Shown: positions 33,795-47,160, counted from the first letter of the stretch. The stretch: DNA of 64,000 nt from Uranotaenia lowii (GCF_029784155.1 NC_073691.1:28625976-28689975); one strand, 5' to 3'. Notes: a model not told the origin generated them from the sequence alone. A program made the numbers and translations.

Positions 33795-35258
33795 GACTTC
33801 TTAAATCAAAGCACAAATTCATAAATTTTGTTTATACTTTCTAAATGGTTTTAAAGAATGTGTACGTTTTTTTTTTTAAATTTATTTTCAGCGTCATTTC
33901 TAATTAGATATCACTTCTAACAGTTCCGATCTGAATTTTTTTCCCAGTTATCATAAAACTGAATTATTTTTATTCTACCTAAGAGATATGATATTTTTGT
34001 ACCTTATGCTATCATATTCATGCTGTTCTTACTCTGAATTATTATGACCAGCTTTGAAAAGTGGGCATCTTTCAAATAATAAATCTGAATCAACATTTTG
34101 ATTCTAAAAAAAAACATTCCCAAACAAAGAATCTCTATTTGCAATGGAATGTTAATTTCGGGATGTGATTGCTAAGCCTGAAATATATTGATGAATTAGA
34201 ACTAGACATACTAGAAATCATTCTTCAATGTTTTCGTATTCTTTGTTTATTTTTTTAAGGTTTGGGCTTTTATCAATTTTTATTAAGAATAAATAAAATT
34301 CTAGGTATTTTAATGCTTTCTTCTAAAATTCTAAGAGTTGGAAGAGTGGAAGAAAAACTTTTTAGTCCTATCTTCAAAATGTCTATGGTCGGGTTGCGAA
34401 ATTCGACATGATCCATTTGGCTGCCGACACTTATGCTTATGGTCATAGTTTATATGACAAAAATTACAAAACAAAAAATTGCTTATTATGTCTGAATCCT
34501 GAAATTTGGTAAAATTTCCTCAAAAATCGGGTGAATAAAAATAATAGCATTTTTTAAGAGGTTTTTTACACTGAGTCCTATTCAAAATTGATTTTTAAAC
34601 TTTTCCTCCATCATGTTACAATCCACTTATGTCGTTTTTTTTAAGTTGAAGCCGAAAAAAAATATTCATTTTAATTTTTAACTGCGGTGTACCATGACTT
34701 TGGATTACTTTTATAAACAAGTTTAAAAATAGTTGATAAAAAAACTTTGAATCAATTTTGAAAAACTTTGACAAACTGCTTATGATTTACTTCCAGAATA
34801 AATTTAGCACCAAAACATTTGTAGGAAGAATGACAGCTTACTGTTATTTTGATTCCTGGAAAATAAACCAAATCAACTTGAATTCATGTTAAAAATGAAA
34901 AGTAAGAACTTATGTTACTGTAAAATCTGTAAAGTATAGAAATAATTGGAAGATTTAGGGCAGAACATTCAGCCATAAAACTCTAAACATGAGATTTATT
35001 CAAAAAAAAAACAAGAGTTCGTAGAAAATCTCTGAATTTGCAAAAATGCATTTCAAACTCTGTGTAAGGTAATAATATTCAATCAACTCTAATTTACTCA
35101 AAGATTATGTAAGACTTTTCAATCATGTCTGAACCTTGTTTAGGAATTTTTAAAACTAACGTTGGTTGACTGTTTTTGACGAGGTGCTTGATATCCAATT
35201 TCATCAACTGAACAGTTTACACACTTACATCAAATTTTTCAAATATTCAGCTTTCGAA
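33795..35258. other. AT-rich non-coding stretch
   Basis: No gene or structured repeat seen between the SINE and the transposase fragment. The 5' TIR expected for the mariner-group element at 35259 was not found here. Confidence 0.5.
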
Positions 35259-35895
35259 ATGCCGTCCAAGGAAGAACAGCAGCGTATCAAAATTTTGCTC
35301 GCGCATTGCGAAAATCCGAGCTGCTCGCACGCAAAGCTGGCAAAATCGCTTAAAGTTGCCAAATCAACCGTTACAAATGTAATTAAAGTGTTTGGGGAAC
35401 GTTTGTCGACAGCCAGAGAGTCTGGATCGGGGGAAATCGAACACCGGAAGCCGCTGAGACGACAAAGAGAGTTGCCGGTAGTTTCAAGCGAAACCCTAAC
35501 CTCTCTCTCCGAGATGCCGCAAATAAGCTGGGTGTATCGTTTACAACCGTGCATCGAGCCAAAAAACGAGCCGGACTATCGACTAACAAGTAGGTAGTGA
35601 CTCCAAATCGCGATGATAAACAAAATACGACGGCCAAAACGCGATCCTGGAGGCTGTACACGACGAATTTTGACTGCGTGGTAATGGACGACGAAACCTA
35701 CGTCAAAGCCGACTACAAGCAGCTCCCGGGACAGGAGTTTAATACGGCAAAAGGAAGGGGAAAGGAAGCAAATATTTTCAAGCACATGAAACTGTCAATG
35801 TTCGCGAAGAAATATCTGGTTTGGCAAGCCATCTGTACCTGTGGCTTGAAAAGCAGAATTTCCATAGCTTCCGGGACTGTCAACCAAGAAATTTA
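35259..35895 (+). pseudogene. Tc1/mariner-group transposase fragment (MDDETY type)
   Basis: ATG at 35259 starts MPSKEEQQRIKILL. An N-terminal helix-turn-helix region follows (residues ~12-45, AKLAKSLKVAKSTVTNVIK). After a frameshift near 35455-35475 the second DNA-binding part appears (LSLRDAANKLGVSFTTVHRA, 35497-35556). Then comes the start of the catalytic domain with the first Asp in VVMDDETYVKA (about 35681) and KQLPGQEF, WQAICTCG and GTVNQEI. The frame then stops. The segment with the second catalytic Asp and the last acidic residue is missing, so the protein is inactive. The motif set resembles mosquito ITm DD37-type transposases as I remember them; a database comparison is needed for the exact clade. 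Confidence 0.85.
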
Positions 35896-35899
35896 GGTG

Positions 35900-35990
35900 A
35901 AAGGTGAAAATTTAATTTGATTTTTTAAATAAACGATTTCACCTATTTACACGCGTTTTCCCTTGACCAAATTTAGACCGTATCACCCTT
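35900..35990 (+). mobile_element. 3' end of the mariner-group element
   Basis: Non-coding tail ending ACCAAATTTAGACCGTATCA then CCCTT, followed by TA at 35991-35992. The reverse complement (AAGGGTGATACGGTC) is a plausible TIR. It directly follows the truncated frame, so an internal deletion joined the transposase to this tail. Confidence 0.5.
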
Positions 35991-35992
35991 TA

Positions 35993-36243
35993 TGACAAAA
36001 ATATGACAAATGTGGTAACAAAAAATTGACAACAATATCACATAATAATGATAAAATATTAGCTATGAAATGACAAAAAATGGAAATGAAATTACCAAAC
36101 TTGGCAAAATTATTGCATGAAATTGACAATAAAATAACAAAACAAGACAAAAATATGACAATTGAAAAAATATGACAGAATTATGACAAAAATCTGACAA
36201 ATATGACAAAATTATGATAAAAATATGACAAAAATTTATAAAC
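35993..36243 (+). repeat. Irregular TGACAAA-word cluster (satellite-like, decayed)
   Basis: Words such as ATGACAAAAATATGACAAAT and ATTGACAATAAAATAAC recur without a fixed period. They are the same words as the 9-bp satellite at 42022-42949, in the same orientation. Confidence 0.7.
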
Positions 36244-36261
36244 TATGACCCAGAGATGGGT

Positions 36262-37436
36262 CTTGAATCAAACATTCAGTCAGCGAAACTTTTTTGTAGG
36301 GAAATGAATCCTACTGTAAGTCGAAATTTCAGGGACTAGACTACACTCTAATTCTCCCTGACTCAAATTTGAAGGAAAACAATTCAAAATTCGCCAAAAC
36401 TGGGGAAACTCAAAATTTGATTAGAACGGCACAACTCAGATATGAATAATAGGGGGTTTCGCGAATTTTGAGTTGTTTTCAACCAGGCATTTTTAAGGAG
36501 CATCTGAACGGTCTGAGCCAAAACAACTCAGAATTTGTAAAATTTGAACACGGTTTGAAAGGGATTATATTTTTGAAACAAGTGAATAGAAATTTCGGAT
36601 TCAATTCAGTCTAATGAAACAAATGCGTGAATATGTTGTTTGTTTTAATTTCCTGGCATATGCTTGTTTGTTTTGTTGTCAAAAGATGAGGACTGTTGAA
36701 TTATTGAAGCGATGCATTCATTTTGCGCTGGACCGACGGAATCGTCTAGCGTAATTTTTTGAATTAAATCCTCAACCGGGCGGGCGAGTGTGACCATACA
36801 GCATTTCCAGTTGATCTGAAGCCGACAATGTTGATCCAAATTGATGCACCGAAGGAAGCAACAGAAAGCAAACGTTCTTCTGCTCTCCGTTTTTCGGGCA
36901 GCTGTTCCCGCAGAGCTGGAACCTTTTTTGTGTGGATGTTCTGCTGCCGGATGCGGTTCAAAAATTCTGACCCGAGTTGAACTTTCAGGCACCATGACAC
37001 TTGTTACCAGTTCAAATTGGAGGGATATTGCTGTTAAAAACAAGGGCAATTGTTAAAACTATCTAACATTGCAATAAACAAGACTTTTACCTGAAAAAAC
37101 CCGTTGATCACTTCCTCTTTTTTATGCCTTGCAGTTGCAAAATGTTTTTTCTTTGTGTTTTCAAATTGCTCTGAGTAGTTTTAATCCATTTTGCTCGAAA
37201 AAGTGCGCGTCTTTGCTAAGTCCCGGGTTTTTAAACTCGCTAGATGAAAACAACTCAGAATTTTGATGGATTTCAACTCAGTTGTTTTCATCTTCATACA
37301 TGGTGCGATCCATGAACCGAAATTATTCAGTCTCTGAATAATCTAAAATTACCGTGTAGATGAAAATTAATGTTGAAAAACATGCGAAAAAAAATTTTCG
37401 CCTTGTCTCCCGGTAGGACTTGAACCCACATCTTGC
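36262..37436 (-). mobile_element. SINE family B copy, split by a 1.0-kb insertion
   Basis: The minus-strand copy runs from 37436 down to 37357 (B-box-containing head remnant GGGTTCAAGTCCTACCGG and first body part). It continues from 36343 down to about 36262 (CTAGTCCCTGAAATTTCGAC, then TTTCGCTGACTGAATG). The interruption is exact relative to the uninterrupted inverted copy at 37637-37757, which reads straight across as CATCTAGTCTAGTCCC. The 5' half of the tRNA-like head is absent. Confidence 0.8.
36344..37356. mobile_element. TA-flanked insertion in SINE B, 1013 bp
   Basis: Bounded by TA on both sides (36342-36343 and 37357-37358); the neighbouring SINE copy supplies the empty site with a single TA. 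The ends are CACTCTAATT and, read inward from the right, CACGGTAATT. Inside, the word AACAACTCAGAATTT is repeated near both ends (36520 and 37250, inverted AAATTCTGAGTTG-type words also present). Open frames (36645-37049 minus, 134 codons) have no recognised transposase motif. Confidence 0.75.
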
Positions 37437-37588
37437 TCAAAAATATCCAAATTTGAGTCCAACTACCGTAAGTTGAAATGATGAGAATAGAAATAGACTA
37501 CGAAAATGATGATGATCACATGGGAAAAACAATTCCCTTCATTCCGATAGACATCGACACTCGACCAGTATAACTTTCATACGCTAGG

Positions 37589-37757
37589 TTGTCTCCTGTA
37601 GTAGAATGTTAATACATGGGCCCCGGAGAGGCGCAAGATGTGGGTTCAAGTCCTACCGGGAGACAAGGCGAATTTTTTTTCGCATGTTTTTCAACATTAA
37701 TTTTCATCTAGTCTAGTCCCTGAAATTTCGACTTACAGTTGGATTCATTTCCCCACA
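37589..37757 (+). mobile_element. SINE family B, tRNA-like head plus body
   Basis: GTCTCCTGTAGTAGAATG to CCTACCGGGAGACA forms a tRNA-like head. The T-arm is well formed: GTGGG stem, TTCAAGT loop, CCTAC stem. The B box GGTTCAAGTCC is perfect and the acceptor halves TCTCCTG/CGGGAGA pair. The A box is degenerate (TAGTAGAATGTT). The body follows (GCATGTTTTTCAACATTAAT, AGTCCCTGAAATTTCGAC). No clean target duplication found. Confidence 0.75.
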
Positions 37758-38770
37758 AAAAATATGACGAAAATTTCAAAATAAAAGGACAAAAATTCGA
37801 CTATGTAGAAATATGATAAAATGAAAAAAAATATGACAAATTTGGTTACTGTCAGATTGTTGTCATAGTTCTACCACATTTGTCATAATTTTGACATGTT
37901 TTTAAATTTTACTGTCAATTTTGAGTGATAGTTTTGTCAGATTTATGTCATTGCTGATGACAGGTGATGATGATAAATGCGGTACAAATGTTTACATCAT
38001 CACACGGTTAGGCGAGACTACAAGACAAATGGGGTTCGTGGTAACACAACAGTGTTGCCAGATATTCTGGGTAAGAGTATCAAAGTACTCATTGAGTAAT
38101 GAGCCTACTTTTCCGGTTAGGGAATATGAGAAGTAGAGTGCGACAATAGCAATCGCTAATGAATTTTGTAGTTATGTAATGACTAGATTGACGAAACATG
38201 AACAATGATAACTCTATTCCACCACTGAAACCTGCGATTTCAACATTTTGTCTTATATTTATCCCCTATGTCAATTTTTGACAAAAATTTATCGAATTTT
38301 TGTATTCTTTTTTTTGGTAAATTCATGTTTTTTTTGTCATAATTATAACTTATTTTTAGCATATTTGTCAGATTTGTCATGATTTTGTAATTTTTTTTCT
38401 CATGTTTTATCATCGTATTTTTTGTCATACTTATTGCATATTTTAGCAATATTTTATCATATTGTCATATTTGATTGATTTGTCTGATTTTTGACTTAAT
38501 TTGTCATTTTTTATTATTTTGTTTTCATATTTATGACATAATTTGTCAAATGTCAAATTTGTCAGATTGTTGTCATTTTATTGTCAAGTTTGTCAGATTG
38601 TTTACATACTATTGTCATAATTTTGTCATGTTTTTACCACATTTATTCTATTTTTGTTATAATTTTCTAACACCATTGTCATATTCATGACATAGCTTTG
38701 TGGGATTTTTATCATTTTATTGTAAATTTTTCGTCGTTGTTTTGTCATATTTTTACCATTTTTATTTTTC
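37758..38770. repeat. Irregular TGACAAA / TTTGTCA word cluster with an orientation switch
   Basis: From 37758 to about 37845 the words run as ATGACAAAA (plus). From about 37850 to 38770 they run as TTTGTCATA/TTGTCAAAT (reverse complement). Spacing is irregular. It resembles a diverged or never-homogenised version of the 9-bp satellites. Confidence 0.7.
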
Positions 38771-41700
38771 AAAAAAATTCGATCAAGTCTGAATCGGGCC
38801 GGTGCCGCGGTGGCTGGATTTCGTTGATAAATAAAAGTTCGGATTTGTTCACTTTTTTTGCGTTCAAAAAAGAAATTTTTCAGCAGTTTTATCAAATTAA
38901 ACGATCTTTCGGACGCACAATAAACGGTTTCAAATCTATCTGTGTTTTGATAAAAAAAAATGTTTTTTAACTGTTTTTTGTTATCATATAATTCCTGGAT
39001 TTTGTCCAAATTCCTGGATTTTGAATTAAAATTTTTCCAATCAAATGCCTGCAAGAAAATTTCTGGTAAGATTGATCATATTTAAGTAGGTTGTAATTGT
39101 GTATGAATTTGAAAGTTTTTTTCATGTATTTGTATCTGAAACTATTTTCAGTGTTCTGGTTTGTTTTATAGTTTTGAAACTGTTTTCGGAAAGGTAAATC
39201 TCTTAGTAGCTACCATAAAAACTTGTGAAAGATTATTTTGTTGACCACCGCTGGCCCCCTGAACTGTCTCGATTGCCCGTTAAATGCATTTCCGCTCCGG
39301 GGCTGAATTTGAATGCACTGCATCCATGTTTGTATGTATGCAAGCATGAATGCATACCCTGGGATTTCACCTTAAAGGAGGAGGGTGGGGTACAGATCTA
39401 CGAAATGCATAATGTATGTAGTGTCGATTTACCTGCCGCCATTTCCCCAACCCTTTTCCCAATCCACCTTCGCTTCACAAAAACTGCAGCCACTGTACAA
39501 CTTTCAAACAACAATCAGTAGCTACCAACTACCAACAACAACAACAACGGCAGCCAGGGAAAGGGGGGATGATTTCAATCACGGAACTTTTGTTCAAGCA
39601 GAAAGAGAGAGAAATTCGAAACAGAACCAGGAAAAAATGGCATAACCGTCAAGTAACACCGAAAGCGTTCCGGAGATGGTGCAATATAAAAATGCAATTT
39701 TTGGCGCATTGGTACCTACAAGCCACGGTTTTCGGTCATCGGAGCTACTACTGATGGTGGGGAAGGAAGTAGAGAGTGAGTTTGAGTGGGTGGAAAGTGG
39801 TTAAAAGTTGCTACTAGCTGACCCAACAGGGTTGGCAGATAGGTGGTGGGGGGGATGGCTGAGCAATTGGAAGTACCGCAACCCAGTGGGCTCCGAATTT
39901 TGGGCAGGACCAAGAGATTGGCAAAAAATGTGTTGGGTATCGCCAGGAAGTGCTGGTGTGGAGGCTTGCAGAAAGGGAAATTGTGGAAAAAGTTACGTTT
40001 GCTGCAGAATTTTCCCCACACAAAGTGTGAGGCGTGGTACTGCATTGGTTGATTTGATTGATACACTAGTTGATTGATACTTGGGCGGAAGTACATGTTT
40101 TTAAATAGAAATATGTATGTATGTCCAAGAAACTTTTACCCGTTAGAGTACCTGGAGTGTCGTTTTAAGAATCCTGAATAAAAACCGCTATATCCCTTTT
40201 TTTCTCAACCGATTTCAGAAATGAAGAGATAATCTACCCATTTTTCAAAATTTATAGTTTTGGAAACTTTTAAACGTAACTTAAATTAAACAGTCATTGT
40301 CGTAGACACAAAAAAATATGCAAAAAATATTTTTTTTTAAATTCCTAGTATCAAAATAAAAAAAAAACGTTTACTACGTTACTACACGTTTTTTCCATTT
40401 TCAAATAACGCTAACCACATGTCAATTTTGGATTCCGAAAGCCACCGCCAAAAATGAAAACGTGTGGCCAAAAACAAGAAACCGAGAAATAAAAGCTAAC
40501 CAAATTGAACTGTCAGCAATCTTATGACGTTTCCGAAGGATGGACAAAAATAAATCTAATTCACATAATTTGATTCGTTCTGGTTCGGTCGAACCCGGCC
40601 CAAGCAAGGGCAAACAATTGTCACCTAATTTTCTGCAATTTCTTTCTGCCAACCGGCTGCGCTTGGTCGGGATTAAAGATTGAGAAATGAAAAAAAACTC
40701 AAAGAAAACCTACGCTTTTTTGTCTCGAGAACGTCTTCAAAGAACAAACCGAAAGATCCTTTTGACTTTAATGTAAAATGTTCCGGATTAAGTAGAAAAC
40801 CAGTCAAGAATGGCTCTTTCCTTTGCTAGGTTTGTTGGCCTTCAATGTGGTGAATGCGATATGGAAGCTTTTTGAGTTATGTTCATTACACGCTATTCAT
40901 CAAATCTTGACCACCGTTTGGTATGGATATTGTTCAATTGAGGACAGTCATCAGGACGAATTTCTAAATACAGATATCAGAATTTATAATTCAAAGTTCA
41001 GGACATGCTGAGACAAGAGCTCAGATGAATGTCATCCAAATTGCTTGGCTAGATTTCCATCTTTACAGTTGGACTTTTTTATATAGACTTTTTCATCAAA
41101 CATAGAAATTTTTTGACTAGACACAGCTTGTACAAACGAATCAATCGGCGAGACCACCATTATTGAGACTACCGTGTGCCAAGCGCCAGACAACTTCATG
41201 TCGAAATTTTTCTGGCACCGACCACAAACCAAAGGAGTAGTGTGGCGACCGTCATTTTTTTGCCTCCCCTGGAAGCAGTTCCAAGCAGATGTTGTCCCCG
41301 CCAGAAGCACACAGAGGACCCTGCCGGCTACATCAAATCATATCCACTATGGATGAGTTGATTGCCATATTTTGGGGCCCCGAAATATGCGGGTAACCTC
41401 GTTCCCGCAACCCACAAAAGCGGTCGTTATCAAATCCCGGCCGGATCCGATACTGCACATAAAGTCTGGTTGGGTCCTGGTCCTGGTGGTGGTCGCTTCA
41501 GCGTTGTTGCGTCGCAGTTGTCGAAGCACTTGAGGAAGACAAAAATTTCCGATGCGCTTTTCCGGCCCCCAACCGATGCCTGGCAGTGGTATTTGGATCA
41601 GTTTGGGTGATGGTATGGGGAGGAATCAGAAAAAAAAACGCGGAAAAAACTGCCCAAATCCGACGATGTGTGATGGAAGATTTGGGACTTTGGGTCAGGC

Positions 41701-41990
41701 TCGACGTTCCAAAACGTGACATTTCCAATTGGTCGTAGTGTGGTTCAATGAAAAACATCCAAATAACACAATCGGAAGCATGAAGGAGATAAACCTGTTG
41801 AAACGAGACTTTGAAGGCTAAGAAATTAGCGCACAGATAAAAAAAAACTAATATTTTCGATTCAACTTAGAATAAATCCCTGAAAATGCTAAATTTTCAA
41901 AATCGGAATGTTGATACAACAAGAAAAAGATTTCCAACATATTATGGTATGACAATAAACTTAAAAAATTCACAAGAGATTCATTTCGAG
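38771..41990. other. Unique sequence between the decayed words and the large satellite block
   Basis: GC-richer sections at 39225-40080 and 41150-41760 contain overlapping short frames on both strands (up to 126 codons, 39716-40096 minus) with no recognised domain. It may hold host exons, but nothing in the sequence lets me name one. Confidence 0.35.
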
Positions 41991-42021
41991 AAAAGACAGA
42001 AAAATGAAATAGAATTGAAAC

Positions 42022-42949
42022 AAAAATAACACAAAATGACAAAAATGACAAAAATGACAAAAAAGACAAAAAAGACAAAAATGACAAAAATGACAAAAAT
42101 GACAAAAATGACAAAAATAACAAAAATGACAAAAATGACAAAAATGACAAAAATGACAAAAATGACAAAAATGACTAAAATGACAAAAATGACAAAAATG
42201 ACAAAAATGACAAAATTGACAAAAATGAAAAAAATGACAAAAATGACAAAAATGACAAAAATGACAAAAATGACAAAAATGACAAAAATGACAAAAATGA
42301 CAAAAATGACAAAAATGACAAAAATGACAAAAATGACAAAAATGACAAAAATGACAAAAATGACAAAAATGACAAAAATGACAAAAATGACAAAAATGAC
42401 AAAAATGACAAAAATAACAAAAATGACAAAAATGACAAAAATGACAAAAATGACAAAAATGACAAAAATGACAAAAATGACAAAAATGACAAAAATGACA
42501 AAAATGACAAAAATGACAAAAATGACAAAAATGACAAAAATGACAAAAATGACAAAAATGACAAAAATGACAAAAATGACAAAAATGACAAAAATGACAA
42601 AAATGACAAAAATGACAAAAATGACAAAAATGACAAAAATGACAAAAATGACAAAAATGACAAAAATGACAAAAATGACAAAAATGACAAAAATGACAAA
42701 AATGACAAAAATGACAAAAATGACAAAAATGACAAAAATGACAAAAATGACAAAAATGACAAAAATGACAAAAATGACAAAAATGACAAAAATGACAAAA
42801 ATGACAAAAATGACAAAAATGACAAAAATGACAAAAATGACAAAAATGACAAAAATGACAAAAATGACAAAAATGACAAAAATGACAAAAATGACAAAAA
42901 TGACAAAAATGACAAAAATGATGACAAAAATGACAAAAATGACGAACAT
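42022..42949 (+). repeat. 9-bp satellite (TGACAAAAA)n, ~100 copies, left flank of the mirror block
   Basis: Unit TGACAAAAA, the reverse complement of the units at 13404 and 51628. Nearly perfect from 42420 to 42915, with variants (TAACAAAAA, AAGACAAAA) toward the left edge. It switches at about 42950 to the TTACAAAAA unit. Confidence 0.97.
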
Positions 42950-45915
42950 GAAAAAATTACAAAAATTACAAAAATAACAAAAATTACAAAAATTACAAAA
43001 ATTACAAAAATTACAAAAATTACAAAAATTACAAAAATTACAAAAATTACAAAAATTACAAAAATTACAAAAATTACAAAAATTACAAAAATTACAAAAA
43101 TTACAAAAATTACAAAAATTACAAAAATTACAAAAATTACAAAAATTACAAAAATTACAAAAATTACAAAAATTACAAAAATTACAAAAATTACAGAAAT
43201 TACAAAAATTACAAAAATTACAAAAATTACAAAAATTACAAAAATTACAAAAATTACAAAAATTACAAAAATTACAAAAATTACAAAAATTACAAAAATT
43301 ACAAAAATTACAAAAATTACAAAAATTACAAAAATTACAAAAATTACAAAAATTACAAAAATTACAAAAATTACAAAAATTACAAAAATTACAAAAATTA
43401 CAAAAATTACAAAAATTACAAAAATTACAAAAATTACAAAAATTACAAAAATTACAAAAATTACAAAAATTACAAAAATTACAAAAATTACAAAAATTAC
43501 AAAAATTACAAAAATTACAAAAATTACAAAAATTACAAAAATTACAAAAATTACAAAAAATTACAAAAATTACAAAAATTACAAAAATTACAAAACTTAC
43601 AAAAATTACAAAAATTACAAAAATTACAAAAATTACAAAAATTACAAAAATTACAAAAATTACAAAAATTACAAAAATTACAAAAACTAAAAAAAATACA
43701 AAAATTACAAAAATTACAAAAATTACAAAAATTACAAAAATTACAAAAATTACAAAAATTACAAAAATTACAAAAATTACAAAAATTACAAAAATTACAA
43801 AAATTACAAAAATTACAAAAATTACAAGAATTACAAAAATTACAAAAATTACAAAAATTACAAAAATTAAAAAAATTACAAAAATTACAAAAATTACAAA
43901 AATTACAAAAATGACAAAAATTACAAAAATTACAAAAATTATAAAAATTACAAAAATTACAAAAATTACAAAAATTACAAAAATTACAAAAATAACAAAA
44001 ATTACAAAAACTACAAAAATTACAAAAATTACAAAAATTACAAAAATTACAAAAATCACAAAAATTACAAAATTTACAAAAATTACAAAAATTACAAAAA
44101 TTACAAAAATTACAAAAATTACAAAAATTACAAAAAGAACAAAAATTACAAAAATTTCAAAAATTACAAAAATTACAAAAATTACAAAAATTACAAAAAT
44201 TACAAAAATTACAAAAATTATAAAAATTACAAAAATTACAAAAATTACAATAATTACAAAAATTACAAAAATTACAAAAATTACAAAAATTGCAAAAATT
44301 ACAAAAATTACAAAAATTACAAAAATTTCAAAAATTACAAAAATTACAAAAATTACAAAAATAACAAAAATTACAAAAATTACAAAAATTACAAAAATTA
44401 CAAAAATAACAAAAATTACAAAAATTACAAAAATTACAAAAATTACAAAAATTACAAAAATTACAAAAATTACAAAAATTACAAAAATTACAAAAATTAC
44501 AAAAATTACAAAAATTACAAAAATTACAAAAATTACAAAAATTACAAAAATTACAAAAATTACAAAAATACAAAAATTTCAAAAATTACAAAAATTACAA
44601 AAATTACAAAAATTACAAAAATTAGAAAACTTACAAAAATTACAAAAATTACAAAAATTACAAAAATTACAAAAATTACAAAAATTACAAAAATTACAAA
44701 AATTACAAAAATTACCAAAATTACAAAAATGACAAAAATTACAAAAATTACAAAAATTACAAAAATTACAAAAATTACAAAAATTACAAAAATTACAAAA
44801 ATTACAAAAATAACAAAAATTACAAAAATTACAAAAATTACAAGAATTACAAAAATTACAAAAATTACAAAAATTAAAAAAATTACAAAAATGACAAAAG
44901 TTACAAAAATGACAAAAATACAAAAATTACTAAAATTACAAAAATTACAAAAATTACAAAAATTACAAAAATTACAAAAATTACAAAAATTACAAAAATT
45001 ACAAAAATTACAAAAATTACAAAAATTACAAAAATTACAAAAATTACAAAAATTACAAAAATTACAAAAATTACAAAAATTACAAAAATTACAAAAATTA
45101 CAAAAATTACAAAAATTACAAAAATTACAAAAATTACAAAAATTACAAAAATTACAAAAATTACAAAAATTACAAAAATGACAAAAATGACAAAAATTAC
45201 AAAAATTACAAAAATGACAAAAATTACAAAAATGACCAAAATTACAAAAATTACAAAAATTACAAAAATTACAAAAATTACAAAAATTACAAAAATTACA
45301 AAAATTACAAAATTTACAAAAATTACAAAAATTACAAAAATTACAAAAATTACAAAAATTACAAAAATTACAAAAATTACAAAAATTACAAAAATTACAA
45401 AAATTACAAAAATTACAAAAATTACAAAAATTACAAAAATTACAAAAATTACAAAAATTACAAAAATTACAAAAATTACAAAAATTACAAAAATTACAAA
45501 AATTACAAAAATTACAAAAATTACAAAAATTACAAAAATTACAAAAATTACAAAAATTACAAAAATTACAAAAATTACAAAAATTACAAAAATTACAAAA
45601 ATTACAAAAATTACAAAAATTACAAAAATTACAAAAATTACAAAAATTACAAAAATGACAAAAATGACAAAAATGACAAAAAATGACAAAAATTACAAAA
45701 ATTACAAAAATTACAAAAATGACAAAAATTACAAAAATTACAAAAATGACAAAAATTACAAAAATTACAAAAATTACAAAAATTACAAAAATTACAAAAA
45801 TTACAAAAATTACAAAAATTACAAAAATTACAAAAAATACAAAAATTACAAAAATTACAATAATTACAATAATTACAAAAATTACAAAAATGACAAAAAT
45901 TATAAAAATTACAAA
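42950..45915 (+). repeat. 9-bp satellite variant (TTACAAAAA)n, ~330 copies
   Basis: Same length and A5 tract as the preceding unit but TTAC instead of TGAC. It is mostly homogeneous. Short reversions to TGACAAAAA occur at 43911, 44729, 44890-44915, 45178-45235 and 45655-45750, so the two variants are interspersed near block edges. Sporadic variants (TTATAAAAA, TTTCAAAAA) increase after 43900. Confidence 0.97.
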
Positions 45916-45939
45916 AGTGTCAAAAATATTTGACTGAAA

Positions 45940-47160
45940 TTTCGAAAGATTGACAGAAATTTTAGGCAAATACACAAAACTACAAAATTTATAGAACTTT
46001 TCAGAATTTTATTGAAATTTTAAGAAATTGACAGATACTTTCAGAAATTTACAGAAACTTAAAGAAATTTACAGCAATTTCCATAAATTTACAGAAATAT
46101 GAAAAAATTTACAGACATTCACAAAAATTTGCAGAAATTTACAGAAATTGACAGAAATTATCAAAAATTTAAAGAAATTTACAGAAATTCATTGAAATTT
46201 GCAGAAATTTACAAAAATTTACAGAAATGTACAGAAATGTACAAAAATATACAGAAATTTGCAGAAATGTACAGAAATTTACTGAAATTTACAGAAATTT
46301 ACAGAAATTTACAGAAATTTACAGAAATTTACCGAAATTTACAGAAATATACAGACATTTACAGAAATTTACAAAAATTTACAGAAATTCACAGGAATTC
46401 ACAGAAATTTACAAAAAATTATAGAAATTTTACGGTAATTCACTGAAATTTACAGAAATCTACAGAAATTTACAGAAATTTACAGAAATCTACAAAAATT
46501 TACAGAAATTTACAGAAATTTACAGAAATTTACAGAAATTTACAGAAATGTGCAGAAATTAAACGAAATTTACAGAAATTTACAGAAATTTACAAAAAGT
46601 TACAGAAATTTACAGAAATTTACAGAATTTTACAGAAATTTACAGAAATTTTTAGAAATTTATTAAAATTCTCAGAAGTTTACAGAAGTTTACAGAAATT
46701 AACAGAAATTTACAGAAACTTACAGAAATTTACAGAAATCTTCAAAAATTTACAGAAATTCACTGTAATTTACAAAGTTTTTCATAAATTTGGAGAAATT
46801 TTCAGCAATTGACAGAAATTTACAGAAATGTACAGAAATATATAGATATATACAGGAATTTGCAGAAATGTACAGAAATTTACAGAAATTTACCGAAATA
46901 TACAGAAATATACAGAAATTTACAGAAATTTCAGAAATTTACAGAAATTTACCGATATATACAGGTATATACAGAAATTTACAGAAATTTCAGAAATTTA
47001 CAGAAATTTCAGAAATTTACAGAAATTTACAGAAATTTACGGAAATTTACAGAGATTTACAGAAATTAAAAGAAATTTACAAAAATTTACAGAAATTTAC
47101 TGAAATTTACGTTTGTTTACAGAATTCTGCAGAAGTTTACAATAATTAACATAAATTTAC
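45940..47160 (+). repeat. 10-bp satellite (TTTACAGAAA)n, degenerate, ~120 units
   Basis: Unit AAATTTACAG, with frequent substitutions (ATATACAGAA, GTACAGAAAT) and small indels; much less homogeneous than the 9-bp arrays. It is the reverse complement of the array at 49245-51620. Confidence 0.93.

Noticed and set aside
37589..37670. Functional tRNA gene
   Set aside because: The T-arm and acceptor pair well but the A box is degenerate, no clear anticodon arm is seen, and the sequence continues into a repeated body also present elsewhere, so it is a SINE head.
46099..47149. Frames rich in TEIYRNLQKF as proteins
   Set aside because: Translation of the degenerate 10-bp satellite (30-bp protein period); the same is true on the minus strand at 49857-50724.
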